The notes under the pieces were generated by a model. It was not told where the DNA came from. It searched no databases and worked only from the letters and a program-made list of their open reading frames with translations. Source: Chloroflexota bacterium (GTDB lineage: Bacteria > Chloroflexota > Anaerolineae > Anaerolineales > Villigracilaceae). From it: 64,000 bases of DNA. The number at the start of each line of letters is the position of its first letter. The stretch's first letter is position 1. The stretch spans positions 1 through 64,000 of the forward strand of contig JAJYOU010000003.1 in assembly GCA_021795965.1 (NCBI GenBank). The letters run 5' to 3'. A program made the translations under genes and the position numbers. Positions 7,666 through 16,629 of this stretch are shown piece after piece.

Positions 7666-8402
7666 TTCCACCATCTAGGCACGAAACCAGAGAACCCTAT
7701 CAGTTCGCGTGTCACATAGCTTTACCGATGGCATAAAGAGTAAAAGCCCGCCATTCCTTCGCTGACCAAAGATGTTGGATTGTCGGAAAAAAGCATTTAG
7801 GGGACTTGAACAAGGATGAAAAAGAGATTGCATACAAAAGATGAGGTTCGATAAATAAGCAATTTCAAGTAAGTAACCCATTCTGGCGTTTGCTTGGGAT
7901 ACACTAAGTTAACGAGTCGTTTCTGTGAGAGGCGGTACGGTTTTGCTCATAGCGCGATCACTTATTCATCCTGATGCTATAATTCAACTATGATGGTAAA
8001 AAGTGACTTAATGGTCTATTAGGCGCCTGTAAGATAGTAGATGCAATCCAAAGAGAATAGCGGGATCGGTCTCTCTGCTATTTCGCTGGCAGCAGTTGAA
8101 CCATATGTATAAATTGGCGAAGCGTAACTCTTTTATTGAACCCGTTCCAATCTTTGCAAAACCTAATTACGCAGTTCGACAATCAAAGCATCGTTATTGG
8201 CGTTGCGGCTGCAATCTTTCTAGAAACGCCGCGCTAAATCCCAACCAGAGCAATCGCCAGAAAATGTCTTCGATGATTGGCATTGGGAACGGCCGGGATG
8301 GATTCTTGCGGCCTAAGAAGTGATCTGTGTAGGGATGTTGTTTGACAAAATTTTTCATGTGCAAAATAATGATGGCGGCGTTTATCGCCGGGAGAGATTC
8401 GC
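7666..8402. other. Gene-poor decayed stretch
   Basis: No ORF here has a good start, ribosome site or protein-like composition; the listed ORFs (7675-7881 minus, 8096-8323 plus) look like chance. The base composition is more AT-rich than the left block. The only protein-like trace is the fragment at about 8,120-8,320, listed separately. The last 100 bases are the leader of the ATPase gene, with GGGAGAG before its ATG. Confidence 0.5.
8120..8320 (+). pseudogene. Possible remnant of a nucleotidyltransferase-like gene
   Basis: In the frame through base 8,145 the sequence reads 'LQNLITQFDNQSIVIG' and then 'VAAAIFLETPR', followed by stops. This is like the start of small nucleotidyltransferases of the AbiEii/DUF6036 kind, which typically read '(V/I)IGGVA…LG.PR'. 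One glycine is missing and no DxD survives. The trace is short, so the assignment is weak. Confidence 0.2.
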
Positions 8403-10004
8403 ATGTTATCCAGTATTCGTGCTGAGAATTTCAAATCATTTCGGGATACCACTCAGATTGATCTGGCCCCACTCACCTTTTTGGCGGGAGTTAATAGTGC
8501 CGGTAAAAGCTCGATTATCCAGGCGTTGCTGCTGCTCAAGCAAACGTTGGAGTCAGGACCCACGCTGGCCTTGAACCCCGGCAAGGGAGCTTTATTGGAG
8601 CAAAGCCTGGGCGAACGTTTCAATGAATTTATTTACGGTCGCCCGCCCATAGCTGAAGCCAGCTTGGTAATTGATGTATCTTTTACATACCGTCTTGATG
8701 AACACGCCGGGCTGTATGAGGATTTAAAGGCGCTGTTGCCTGCGCCGCCAGCCGACTTGTTGGAGCAGACGCTCAACCATCACCTTTCGATTACATTTTC
8801 GTGGGGGCCGTCCGGGCGATCCGGTCAATCGTCCATCAGAGTGGCCGAACTGCAAACCGATGTGCCAAAGTTTGGAGATATACGAGATGTCGGGGGTCAA
8901 TCGGTCATCCGAGTGGCCGAACTGCAGACCCGACTGAAACTGGCACAGGAAGCGTTGATTGGATTATCCATTCGCCCGGTCGGTGAAGGCGATTACCAGG
9001 TCGAGCCGCTAGCGGGTAGTATCCACTCCAGCCTGGCCGGTCTCAATTTTGGTCAGCTCGAAACGGCGGGGTTCTCCCATTTTCTGCCCGATCCATTCCA
9101 CCTAAACTATACCAAGCCTAGCGATAAGCAAAACAGTCTGGACGATATTATACCGACAGCGACCCCCGCACTTTACCGCAGCCTGTTTGCCTCGGCCCGG
9201 CGTGACCTTTCCGAAAACTTGTACTATCTGAACTCGTTTCGCCGCCCACCTGAGCGTATCTACACCGCCGGCCAGGGTAGTGAAGAGCAGCTTTTGCCAG
9301 ATGGTAGCAATTTTGCATCCATCCTGTGGTCCCTGCGCAAGCGAAAAGTGACTTACGTGTTTTCTGATGGTCGCCAGACTGAAACGGCCTTGCCCGAAAT
9401 GACGCTCGAGCTGCTAAATGAGGTGCTGCACCTGCCACAAAAAGTCATGGTGCAACCCGTAGGCGACCGTAATGATGTGTTTGAAGTCCTGGTGGAAACT
9501 CTTGGACGTTTCGAAAGAGAACCAGGTAAACCAGCAGAGTCAGTGCAAGTGCCTATCAGTGCGGTTGGCCTGGGCTACAACCAAATTTTGCCAGTCATCG
9601 TACAGGGCTTGCTCACTCCGCCTGGCGCGATATTGGTTGTGGAACAGCCAGAAATCCACCTGCACCCAGACGTGCAGGCACGCTTGGTGGAGTTCTTTAT
9701 CGGATTGGCTCGCTCTGGCAGAAAAGTGTTGATCGAAACTCACAGTAGCCACATGATTGATCACCTGTGCCTGGAAATTGTCAAGGATCGTGCTTACCAA
9801 CTGGAAGAAAAAACCCGCATCTTCTTTATCCACCCTCCAGACGCAGAAAACGCTAGCTCCCGGGTGGAACCGGTCAAGATTGACAGTTACGGCGTTATCC
9901 AAAACTATCCGGCCAACTTCTTGCCCGATGTGGTGCAAACCTATGAACACATCGTGAGCGAGGGCTTCCGCAAGCGCAAAAGCCAGTCATCGCAGGATCA
10001 CTAA
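8403..10004 (+). CDS. AAA15/OLD-like ATPase with DUF3696-type C-terminus (defence operon gene 1)
   Basis: A 533-residue ABC/SMC-fold ATPase. The N-terminus is 'IRAENFKSFRDTTQIDLAPL', with Walker A 'GVNSAGKSS' near residue 32. The C-terminal half has 'VVEQPEIHLHPDVQARL' (about 415-430) as Walker B and D-loop and 'LIETHSSHMIDHL' as the H-loop. The final 50 residues match the DUF3696 pattern. Single OLD-like ATPases with a dedicated partner are frequent in antiphage systems (Gabija, Septu and PARIS are examples). About residues 140-180 contain a 24-residue direct duplication. The next gene begins 6 bases after the stop, so translation is probably coupled. It likely senses or signals infection; the trigger is unknown. 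Confidence 0.8.
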   Translation: MLSSIRAENFKSFRDTTQIDLAPLTFLAGVNSAGKSSIIQALLLLKQTLESGPTLALNPGKGALLEQSLGERFNEFIYGRPPIAEASLVIDVSFTYRLDEHAGLYEDLKALLPAPPADLLEQTLNHHLSITFSWGPSGRSGQSSIRVAELQTDVPKFGDIRDVGGQSVIRVAELQTRLKLAQEALIGLSIRPVGEGDYQVEPLAGSIHSSLAGLNFGQLETAGFSHFLPDPFHLNYTKPSDKQNSLDDIIPTATPALYRSLFASARRDLSENLYYLNSFRRPPERIYTAGQGSEEQLLPDGSNFASILWSLRKRKVTYVFSDGRQTETALPEMTLELLNEVLHLPQKVMVQPVGDRNDVFEVLVETLGRFEREPGKPAESVQVPISAVGLGYNQILPVIVQGLLTPPGAILVVEQPEIHLHPDVQARLVEFFIGLARSGRKVLIETHSSHMIDHLCLEIVKDRAYQLEEKTRIFFIHPPDAENASSRVEPVKIDSYGVIQNYPANFLPDVVQTYEHIVSEGFRKRKSQSSQDH

Positions 10005-10009
10005 GGCAT

Positions 10010-11032
10010 ATGTTGCAAGCTACGCCCTTCGATCTATGTCTATTCACTGGCGCTGGGATTTTGCCCACAGACAATCTTGAATTACAGCAGATACATGTGC
10101 ATGAATTGTTTCGCTGGTGTAGCGAGCAACTTATTAAAACTAACCAGCGTTTGAGTGAAAATTCGGCTTTACAGGGTTGTCAGATGGCTATTCCCATGAC
10201 TGGAGAGCTTTTTGAAACCTTGCGAGCTACACCATCTTGGCAGACAGTAAGTGGCCGGGCTGCTCTTCGTCTGCATAAAGCGTTGGTTCTGCGTTTTCTG
10301 ATGAGCAATAACCAGCACGGCGGCAGCCCGATCCTGCATCTGGCGCAAGATAACACTCATCTATATACCATTATCACACCGGTAGATTTCTTTGTTCCGG
10401 AGCAGCCGGTTGCGCTGCAAGCCGCATGGGCCGAAGCGAGTGGGGCTTGCGTTTTTGGCAATGCCCAGGCACTCGAACCAGCAGAAGCCGCCGGAATCAG
10501 CGCCTGCTGGGTGATCTCACCCTGTCGCGGCCAGCGTCCCAATCAGGTCGAAATCCAGGCGCAGCCCATCGAAGCCGGGATGGCGAATGAAACCAGGACA
10601 GTACTCATGCTGTCTACACCGTTCAATTGCCCCAACGAAATCGAGCAAATTGATTTCTGGCCCTGGGAACGCATCTTGCGTCGGGCGCTCTGGCTGGATG
10701 AACGTCTACCGTTCAACGGCCCAAATGGGCCATTTGGGTTTCGGCCCGCTCGCCATTCGGGCTGGCAGCCTGGGCTGCCAGCGCCATCTTCCCCAGGCGC
10801 TGTACACGGCTATCTCGACGATTCCGGTGGAATCTGGCAGTGGGAAAGTGGCCGCGCCGCGCTACGGACACCTTTTGCAGGGCACTGGAATGTTCAATTG
10901 ACCGGCCCAGCATTCTCTGTTTGGGAAAACCATCTTAGCGTTTGCCTAGGACAGCGCATACGGCTGCGCTCGAATCATGTTAACATCGAAGCCAATGGCA
11001 GCATTGTGGATGATACTTTTGACAGGCTGTAA
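10010..11032 (+). CDS. Unknown protein between two defence ATPases (defence operon gene 2)
   Basis: A 340-residue protein with no motif I recognise: no P-loop, no HNH, PD-(D/E)xK or TIR pattern visible. It has no signal peptide or membrane helix and is rich in Trp, Pro and Gly in the C-terminal third. Residues about 235-265 are a Gly/Pro-rich loop encoded by two back-to-back perfect palindromes. The gene starts 6 bases after the ATPase and stops 39 bases before the PHP-ATPase, so all three are one operon. In such operons the small unrecognised gene is often the effector or the specificity subunit; that is inference from position. Confidence 0.6.
   Translation: MLQATPFDLCLFTGAGILPTDNLELQQIHVHELFRWCSEQLIKTNQRLSENSALQGCQMAIPMTGELFETLRATPSWQTVSGRAALRLHKALVLRFLMSNNQHGGSPILHLAQDNTHLYTIITPVDFFVPEQPVALQAAWAEASGACVFGNAQALEPAEAAGISACWVISPCRGQRPNQVEIQAQPIEAGMANETRTVLMLSTPFNCPNEIEQIDFWPWERILRRALWLDERLPFNGPNGPFGFRPARHSGWQPGLPAPSSPGAVHGYLDDSGGIWQWESGRAALRTPFAGHWNVQLTGPAFSVWENHLSVCLGQRIRLRSNHVNIEANGSIVDDTFDRL
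10720..10782 (+). repeat. Two adjacent palindromes inside the unknown gene
   Basis: CCCAAATGG-G-CCATTTGGG (10720-10738) is a perfect 9-bp inverted repeat. GCTGGCAGCC-TG-GGCTGCCAGC (10761-10782) is a perfect 10-bp one. Both lie within the coding frame of the 10010-11032 gene. Confidence 0.85.
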
Positions 11033-11071
11033 ATGCAGCTTTTCAGTCACCTAACTGAATGAGGATGAACT

Positions 11072-13786
11072 ATGGCTAAAGGATTGTGGTTTCGCAATGT
11101 TGATTTGCACGTGCATACCCCAGAGTCGAACTGTTTTCCAGATAAATCTGTCACGCCGGAAGCAATAGTACAACAGGCAATTGCCGTAGGGATGGATGCC
11201 ATTGCTATTACTGACCATAACTCCGCTACTGGAGTAGATAGGGTGATGGCTGCGGCCGCTGATACCAGCCTGACAGTTTTTCCTGGTGTTGAGATCACTG
11301 TCCAACCAGGGGTGCATGTGCTGGCAATTTTTCCCGAGACGAAACGAGGCGAACATATTACCGATTTGTTGGCTGAGTTAGGAATAGGAACCGATGTCCG
11401 CGGCGATTCAGAAGCTTTGGTTACCAAGTATGGCATTCAGGAGGTAATCGAAAAGATAAATGACCATCAAGCCTTAGCTGTTCTAGCTCATATTGATGAT
11501 CATAAAGGTGCCTGGTATGAGTTGCATAAATCAGGTCAAACGTTAGTTCAGCTATGGAACTCGGGCAAATTTGCCGCAGTAGAAATTGTGGGCGATTCAT
11601 TGCCAGTTGAATTATCTCGCTCGCCATACGAGCATCAAACAGCATATTACTGGGCATCAGATAACCCTGATCAGGCTAACCCAATCAAGCATTCTGAGAT
11701 GGGCATTGGAACACGTTTTTCGCGCTTCAAGCTGGAAACGCCGATCACCTGGATTGGGTTGCTTCATTGCTTCCAGGATCCGCATGTTCGTATTCGTCGC
11801 GGCAGCCCAGAAAAAATCGCCATTAATCACCCCATAATCCAGAGAGTCACAATACAGAATGGCTTTTTGGATGGGCTGGATTTGGAGCTGACTCCAAATC
11901 TGAATGCAGTGATTGGCGGGCGTGGCACCGGAAAATCCAGCTTGCTGGAAACCTTGCGTTATGCCTTCAATGTGGAAGCGAAATCGGACGCCAACCGCGA
12001 GCAGTCCGAACGCATTTTGGAATACGTTTTTCCGCCCAGAGCACAGGTAAGCGTCGAATTCTGCCTGGCGGACGGTTCTAATTACCGCGTTGAACGCAGA
12101 GGAGAGGAACCACCGCAAGTCTACCGCATTGGGGATGATCAACCGGTGGATGTCCCGCCTGGAGAGCTTCTGCCGCTGCAGATGTATGGTCAAAAGGAAA
12201 TTTATGAAATATCCAAGCGGCCTGATTTTCAGCTTCGGCTGTTGGACAATTATATTGCTGAGGAGTTGAACCCTCTCGAAGTCGAGGAAAAAGAAATCCT
12301 GCGGCAGATGGGCGAGAATGCCGCCGCGATTCTACGGCTGGAAGAAGATATCGAATCTGCGCAGGACTGGCTTAGTCGACTGGGAGGAATTCAAGAAGAG
12401 CTGCGCCGAATGGAAAGCCGGGGATTTGTTGACCGCGTTAAGCGAAAGCAGTTGTTCGACCAGGAATACCGGTTGCTCAAGCAGGCCCAAGAACAAATTG
12501 AGAGCCTGCAAAGCGAACTGGATCAGTTTGTGGGTAGTCATCGCTTAGATACCGATGCATTAGAAAACGCTCCTGACAATTTACCTAATCGGGATTTTTT
12601 GCAACAGGTTACCCAAACCATGCAGAAAATTCAGAGCGACCTGGATACCCGTTTTGAAGCGATTCGTAAGGCGATAATTGAAGAATGGCAAAAAACTGAC
12701 GCGGGACGGCAATCGTGGCAAAGTGCCTACCAGACCGAGGAAGTGGCACACCGGGAACTACTGCGCGAATTCAAAGGCGCCGAAGATGCCGACCGCTACT
12801 TGCAGCTCCAACGCCGTAAAGCTGAGTTGGAAGAACGCCAGCGGCAAGTGTCCAACCAGCAAGCGCAGGTGCAGCTCCTACGCCAGTCTCGCCAAGCTCT
12901 ACTGGACGGGTTGCGAACCATTCGGCGCAAAAAGTATGAACTACGGCGTGCCAAAGCAGAAGAATTATCGCAAAAACTGCGCGGCATGGTGCGGGTGACG
13001 GTACATCCACAGGGTTATCGGGAACCTTTTAAGAAGCATTTACAGGAACTCTTTTCTGGGCTGAATGTGCGCAACCCCCAGCGGGATCGCTTGGCAGAGG
13101 CCGAAGCCGCCCAACCGGAACGAGAAGCCTCGCGCCCGGTACAGCATTTAGGAAGAACAGCCCATCTTGTCACGCGTATTCCTCGTTATTTTGATCCGAT
13201 TGATCTGGCTGAGGCCATTCGAAATGAACAAAGCCGCGCCGATGAGGATCCTAGCACATTGGAAACAGCTTTTGGGATAGATTCGGACGGCATGCGCCGC
13301 AATATAGCTGGGTTAAGCCCCAGCCAGTTGTTTGAACTCGAGGCGTATGAAGTTCCAGATTTGCCGGTGGTCGAATTGCAAGCGTCGAAGGGCGATCTGG
13401 GTTTTCGTAAATTGGACGAGCTTTCTGTGGGGCAAAAATGTACCGCATTGCTTTCCCTGGTCTTGCTTGAAAGTCCTGCGCCATTGGTGATTGACCAACC
13501 AGAAGACGACCTAGATAATCAATTCATTTTTGACCAGATTGTTGCCACATTGCGCAGCGAGAAAGAACGTCGGCAGTTTATTATCGCCACGCACAACGCC
13601 AATATCCCGGTTTCGGGAGATGCAGAACTAATCATTGTTCTGCAATCCAATCAAAGTAAGGGATGGGTAGATGCAGATAGTAACGGCTCGATTGACAGTG
13701 AGTCGATCAAGCAATGGGTGGAAAAGATTCTTGAAGGCGGTGAAACTGCCTTTAAGATACGCAAAGAGAAGTATGGCATACGTTAA
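11072..13786 (+). CDS. PHP-domain ATPase, TrlF/ppl-type defence protein (defence operon gene 3)
   Basis: A 904-residue protein with two parts. Residues 1-260 are a PHP phosphoesterase with metal-binding motifs 'DLHVHTPES', 'ITDHNSATG' and 'FPGVEIT'. The rest is an SMC-like ATPase: Walker A 'GGRGTGKSSLLE' near 280, a long coiled coil (about 400-640), an ABC signature-like 'LSVGQKCTALLSLVLL' near 783, Walker B 'PLVIDQPEDDLDN' near 805 and H-loop 'IATHNANI' near 838. The layout is that of TrlF-family proteins and of the PHP-ATPase gene reported as the ppl antiphage system (Gao et al. 2020, from memory). PHP enzymes hydrolyse phosphoesters, so this is the likely nuclease or phosphatase of the operon. 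Confidence 0.85.
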   Translation: MAKGLWFRNVDLHVHTPESNCFPDKSVTPEAIVQQAIAVGMDAIAITDHNSATGVDRVMAAAADTSLTVFPGVEITVQPGVHVLAIFPETKRGEHITDLLAELGIGTDVRGDSEALVTKYGIQEVIEKINDHQALAVLAHIDDHKGAWYELHKSGQTLVQLWNSGKFAAVEIVGDSLPVELSRSPYEHQTAYYWASDNPDQANPIKHSEMGIGTRFSRFKLETPITWIGLLHCFQDPHVRIRRGSPEKIAINHPIIQRVTIQNGFLDGLDLELTPNLNAVIGGRGTGKSSLLETLRYAFNVEAKSDANREQSERILEYVFPPRAQVSVEFCLADGSNYRVERRGEEPPQVYRIGDDQPVDVPPGELLPLQMYGQKEIYEISKRPDFQLRLLDNYIAEELNPLEVEEKEILRQMGENAAAILRLEEDIESAQDWLSRLGGIQEELRRMESRGFVDRVKRKQLFDQEYRLLKQAQEQIESLQSELDQFVGSHRLDTDALENAPDNLPNRDFLQQVTQTMQKIQSDLDTRFEAIRKAIIEEWQKTDAGRQSWQSAYQTEEVAHRELLREFKGAEDADRYLQLQRRKAELEERQRQVSNQQAQVQLLRQSRQALLDGLRTIRRKKYELRRAKAEELSQKLRGMVRVTVHPQGYREPFKKHLQELFSGLNVRNPQRDRLAEAEAAQPEREASRPVQHLGRTAHLVTRIPRYFDPIDLAEAIRNEQSRADEDPSTLETAFGIDSDGMRRNIAGLSPSQLFELEAYEVPDLPVVELQASKGDLGFRKLDELSVGQKCTALLSLVLLESPAPLVIDQPEDDLDNQFIFDQIVATLRSEKERRQFIIATHNANIPVSGDAELIIVLQSNQSKGWVDADSNGSIDSESIKQWVEKILEGGETAFKIRKEKYGIR

Positions 13787-14007
13787 TTTAACATCAGATG
13801 TCTGCGCAAAGTACACCAATTCAGAATCTGGCGGCCTTGATCGTCCGACAACCTGTAGCAGACTGTAACTGCTCAACGGTAGTGCATTGCACCAGACTTT
13901 GAAGGCAAAAGCCAATAAGTGAGAGCCGTTTTTGCTTGAAAAACATCCATTTTACCTGATGCGACGCACTAAAAGCACAAAATTTTATCAGTGCCTGAGC
14001 AGTCATA

Positions 14008-15165
14008 TTATTTTTGATTCAAAATTCTGTAAGCCTGATTAATCTCGTGAGCAGCAACACGCACATCATTTGCGTTTGTAAATCGTCCAGAGCTGACCCT
14101 GATTGTTGAAGCCGCATCATCTCTACTTAAACCAATCGCTGTTAAAACATGCGATGGCTCTACCGCTCCAGAAGTACAAGCAGAACCAGTACCAATCATA
14201 ATTTCGGGCGCATTCAGTATCAACGCATCGGCATCAATGCCGGGAAATGTTAAGCTACTGGTGTTGGGCAATCGATTCTCTACTGCACCATTGATTTTTA
14301 ACATTGGAACAGACGCCAGTAATTTTTTTTCTAAGGTGTCTCGCAAACTACGTAATCTTGGCAATTCTGCGGATAATTCATCCCTATAAATATGACAAGC
14401 CTCGCCAAAACCTACAATGCTTGGCACATTGCTTGTCCCAGAACGCAATCCATTCTCCTGACCACCACCATACCAGATTGGTTCCATTGGAATAGCATTC
14501 GAACCGCCATGCACAAATAACGCCCCAACCCCTTTCGGCCCGTAAAGTTTATGGGCGCTCATCGAAAGCAGGTCAACATCCCAATCACCCACATTCACAG
14601 GAATCTTGCCAACAGCCTGCGCCGCATCACAGTGAAAAAGCGCGCCATTTTGATGCGCCAACTCGGCTAGTTGAGAAATCGGTTGGATGGTACCAATTTC
14701 GTTGTTAGCACCATGAATAGTTACAAGCAGGGTATTCTCATCAATTGCTTCTCGCGCCGCATCGATAGAAACCCGACCTTCGGCGTCTACGGGCAGGAAA
14801 ACTACCTCAAAGCCTTCATCTTCGAGCTTTTTGCAAGCCAATAAAACCGCCTTATGCTCGATGGCGCTGGTAATGATTCGCTTGCGCTTGCCATTGCGAT
14901 TTATGCGCGCAACACCCAGGATTGCAAGATTGTCACTTTCAGTGGCACCGCTGGTAAAAATGATTTCTTTTTCACGCGCACCAATCAAAGCGGCAACCTT
15001 TTCACGTGCGTCATCAATCGCCCTGGCCGCTAAGCGGCCTTGCCGGTGCAGGCCGTTCGCTGGGTTGCCATAAATCTCGCTAAAATAGGGCAACATTTTT
15101 TCGACAACGCGCGGATCACACGGCGTAGTGGCGTTGTAGTCGAGGTAAACACCTTCTATGTTCAT
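14008..15165 (-). CDS. Cysteine desulfurase (IscS/DndA-like), last gene of the BREX-like operon
   Basis: A 385-residue class V aminotransferase-fold cysteine desulfurase. It starts 'YLDYNATTPCDPRVVEKM'. The PLP lysine is in 'SAHKLYGPKG' near residue 207, and the sulfur-accepting cysteine is in 'GTGSACTSG' near 330, within a loop of the IscS/NifS type. It transfers sulfur from cysteine as a persulfide. The start is 3 bases after the brxL stop, so it belongs to the same transcript as the DndC-like BrxP. In DNA phosphorothioation, DndA or IscS supplies sulfur to DndC; the linkage here suggests the same supply role. No iscU or other Fe-S assembly gene is nearby, which argues against a housekeeping role. 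Confidence 0.9.
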   Translation of the reverse strand: MNIEGVYLDYNATTPCDPRVVEKMLPYFSEIYGNPANGLHRQGRLAARAIDDAREKVAALIGAREKEIIFTSGATESDNLAILGVARINRNGKRKRIITSAIEHKAVLLACKKLEDEGFEVVFLPVDAEGRVSIDAAREAIDENTLLVTIHGANNEIGTIQPISQLAELAHQNGALFHCDAAQAVGKIPVNVGDWDVDLLSMSAHKLYGPKGVGALFVHGGSNAIPMEPIWYGGGQENGLRSGTSNVPSIVGFGEACHIYRDELSAELPRLRSLRDTLEKKLLASVPMLKINGAVENRLPNTSSLTFPGIDADALILNAPEIMIGTGSACTSGAVEPSHVLTAIGLSRDDAASTIRVSSGRFTNANDVRVAAHEINQAYRILNQK

Positions 15166-15168
15166 AAA

Positions 15169-16629
15169 TTATCCAGGATGTAGTTCATATTCAATTTTGC
15201 TGTCATATTGACGGTACTCAGCATCTAGCATTTGTAATTGATCCCATACCAACTGCCTGAGTTGCTTAGCAGGACGTACACAATAATGGATAAAATCTTC
15301 GTCCGAAACTTCTCCGTGTGGAAACAGTATTTTCATCATGCCACTCGCGATAGCTTGAACGGCATCATCATTACGCTTATATTTTTTACCAGTCAGTCTT
15401 ATTCGACGCGAGCATACCTGATCAATTTCAAGGTCATCTCTAAAACCGAGCAGGGCATCACCAAAAAAATCCGTTTTCATTCCTACATTTTTAGCAAAAC
15501 TATCTCCACTCAGCTTTTTTGTTTTCCAACCCGGAATAATTCCTTTGAGCCGGTCAAGAAAAGCAGTTTCTTGCAAGAATTCGGGAAGTTCTTTTACCAG
15601 CGGGGACACAATAGGATTTTGATTTGAATCAAGCATGATGTTTGCCAGCATGACAAGGCTGCAATCACTCGATGACTCGTGTAGGCCACCACGCGTTAAG
15701 CGTGCATTGGCAAGGAAGCCCTTCAATCCACCAACAATTTCATCGGGCTTTTCAAACTTGAGCGTTTGGACTTCATCAAGCACTACAACTTTGTATCTTG
15801 CTAGCAAACCCCATTGACCTGAAGCATTATTCACAAAAAGAACTGCGGGGGAGATATTTCCACCACTCACCAAGCGCACGCGAGATGAAATATTTTCATA
15901 GAAATAACTTTTGCCAGTTCCTTTTGGCGCTAGTTCAATTAAGTGCATGCTCTTTTGGACCAATGGGAGAAGCCGACAAAGCATGAAAATTTGTTCTTCT
16001 TCGGAGAATTGAGTCGGATCATACCCCATAGATGTAACCATTAAGTACATCCACTCTTTTAAGGTAAATTCACAACGCGCCTGTTTGAATAACTTTAAAT
16101 CAACAGTTGCTTGCATTGGACGAAAACTCGCAACGGACACGCCATCAGGTGTGTTTACTAATTCAACTACCCCCCACATTCCCTGCTTTAGCAAATCAGG
16201 GTGCTTTTCGACAATCCCATCAGCAATCAAGGCATCAGATATCTGGAGCAGCTTCAGTTGGGCTGATCGGTCTTGAGTGCGACGTGTAAGTTGAACATCA
16301 ACTTCCATAGTAGTTAATGCTTTGATGGTTTCTCCATTCAACAAACGGTTTTGAATGACTTTGGCTTCTTCAGGGCCTGGAAGATATCGGTTTGCCCAAT
16401 CACGGATTTTTGCTATTTGTTCCTGGGTTAAGAGACCTTTTCCTGGTGCTATCGAATCAATTACCCATTCAGCAACATAAGCAGGTATCCCACGTTTATC
16501 GAGTTTGGTCGCTGGTAGGCGTCGTTTATCGATGGATAAATCACCAAATACCCGCTGAACTTTGTCATCTAATTCACTCAAAGATGGGTTGGGATTTGAT
16601 AAATTTTGTTCGGAAAAATCCTGCGTCAT
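15169..16629 (-). CDS. brxL: BrxL-like AAA+ ATPase lacking the Lon protease domain
   Basis: A 486-residue AAA+ protein of the BrxL family. Walker A is 'APKGTGKSYFYE' near residue 234, followed by 'SRVRLVSGGNISPAVLFVNN', and Walker B is 'KVVVLDEVQTL' near 280. The N-terminal 150 residues match the BrxL N-domain. Canonical BrxL of type 1 BREX is about 680 residues with a C-terminal Lon-like protease domain; here the chain ends after the AAA+ module with no Ser-Lys protease region. In known systems BrxL is a DNA-binding ring needed for phage restriction. The start overlaps the pglZ stop by 4 bases and the stop lies 3 bases before the desulfurase gene. Confidence 0.85.
   Translation of the reverse strand: MTQDFSEQNLSNPNPSLSELDDKVQRVFGDLSIDKRRLPATKLDKRGIPAYVAEWVIDSIAPGKGLLTQEQIAKIRDWANRYLPGPEEAKVIQNRLLNGETIKALTTMEVDVQLTRRTQDRSAQLKLLQISDALIADGIVEKHPDLLKQGMWGVVELVNTPDGVSVASFRPMQATVDLKLFKQARCEFTLKEWMYLMVTSMGYDPTQFSEEEQIFMLCRLLPLVQKSMHLIELAPKGTGKSYFYENISSRVRLVSGGNISPAVLFVNNASGQWGLLARYKVVVLDEVQTLKFEKPDEIVGGLKGFLANARLTRGGLHESSSDCSLVMLANIMLDSNQNPIVSPLVKELPEFLQETAFLDRLKGIIPGWKTKKLSGDSFAKNVGMKTDFFGDALLGFRDDLEIDQVCSRRIRLTGKKYKRNDDAVQAIASGMMKILFPHGEVSDEDFIHYCVRPAKQLRQLVWDQLQMLDAEYRQYDSKIEYELHPG

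Noticed and set aside
14008-15165. Cysteine desulfurase as part of a housekeeping ISC or tRNA-thiolation operon
   Set aside because: No iscU, iscR, mnmA or similar gene is adjacent, and it is 3 bases from brxL in the BREX-like operon, so the defence link is the better reading.
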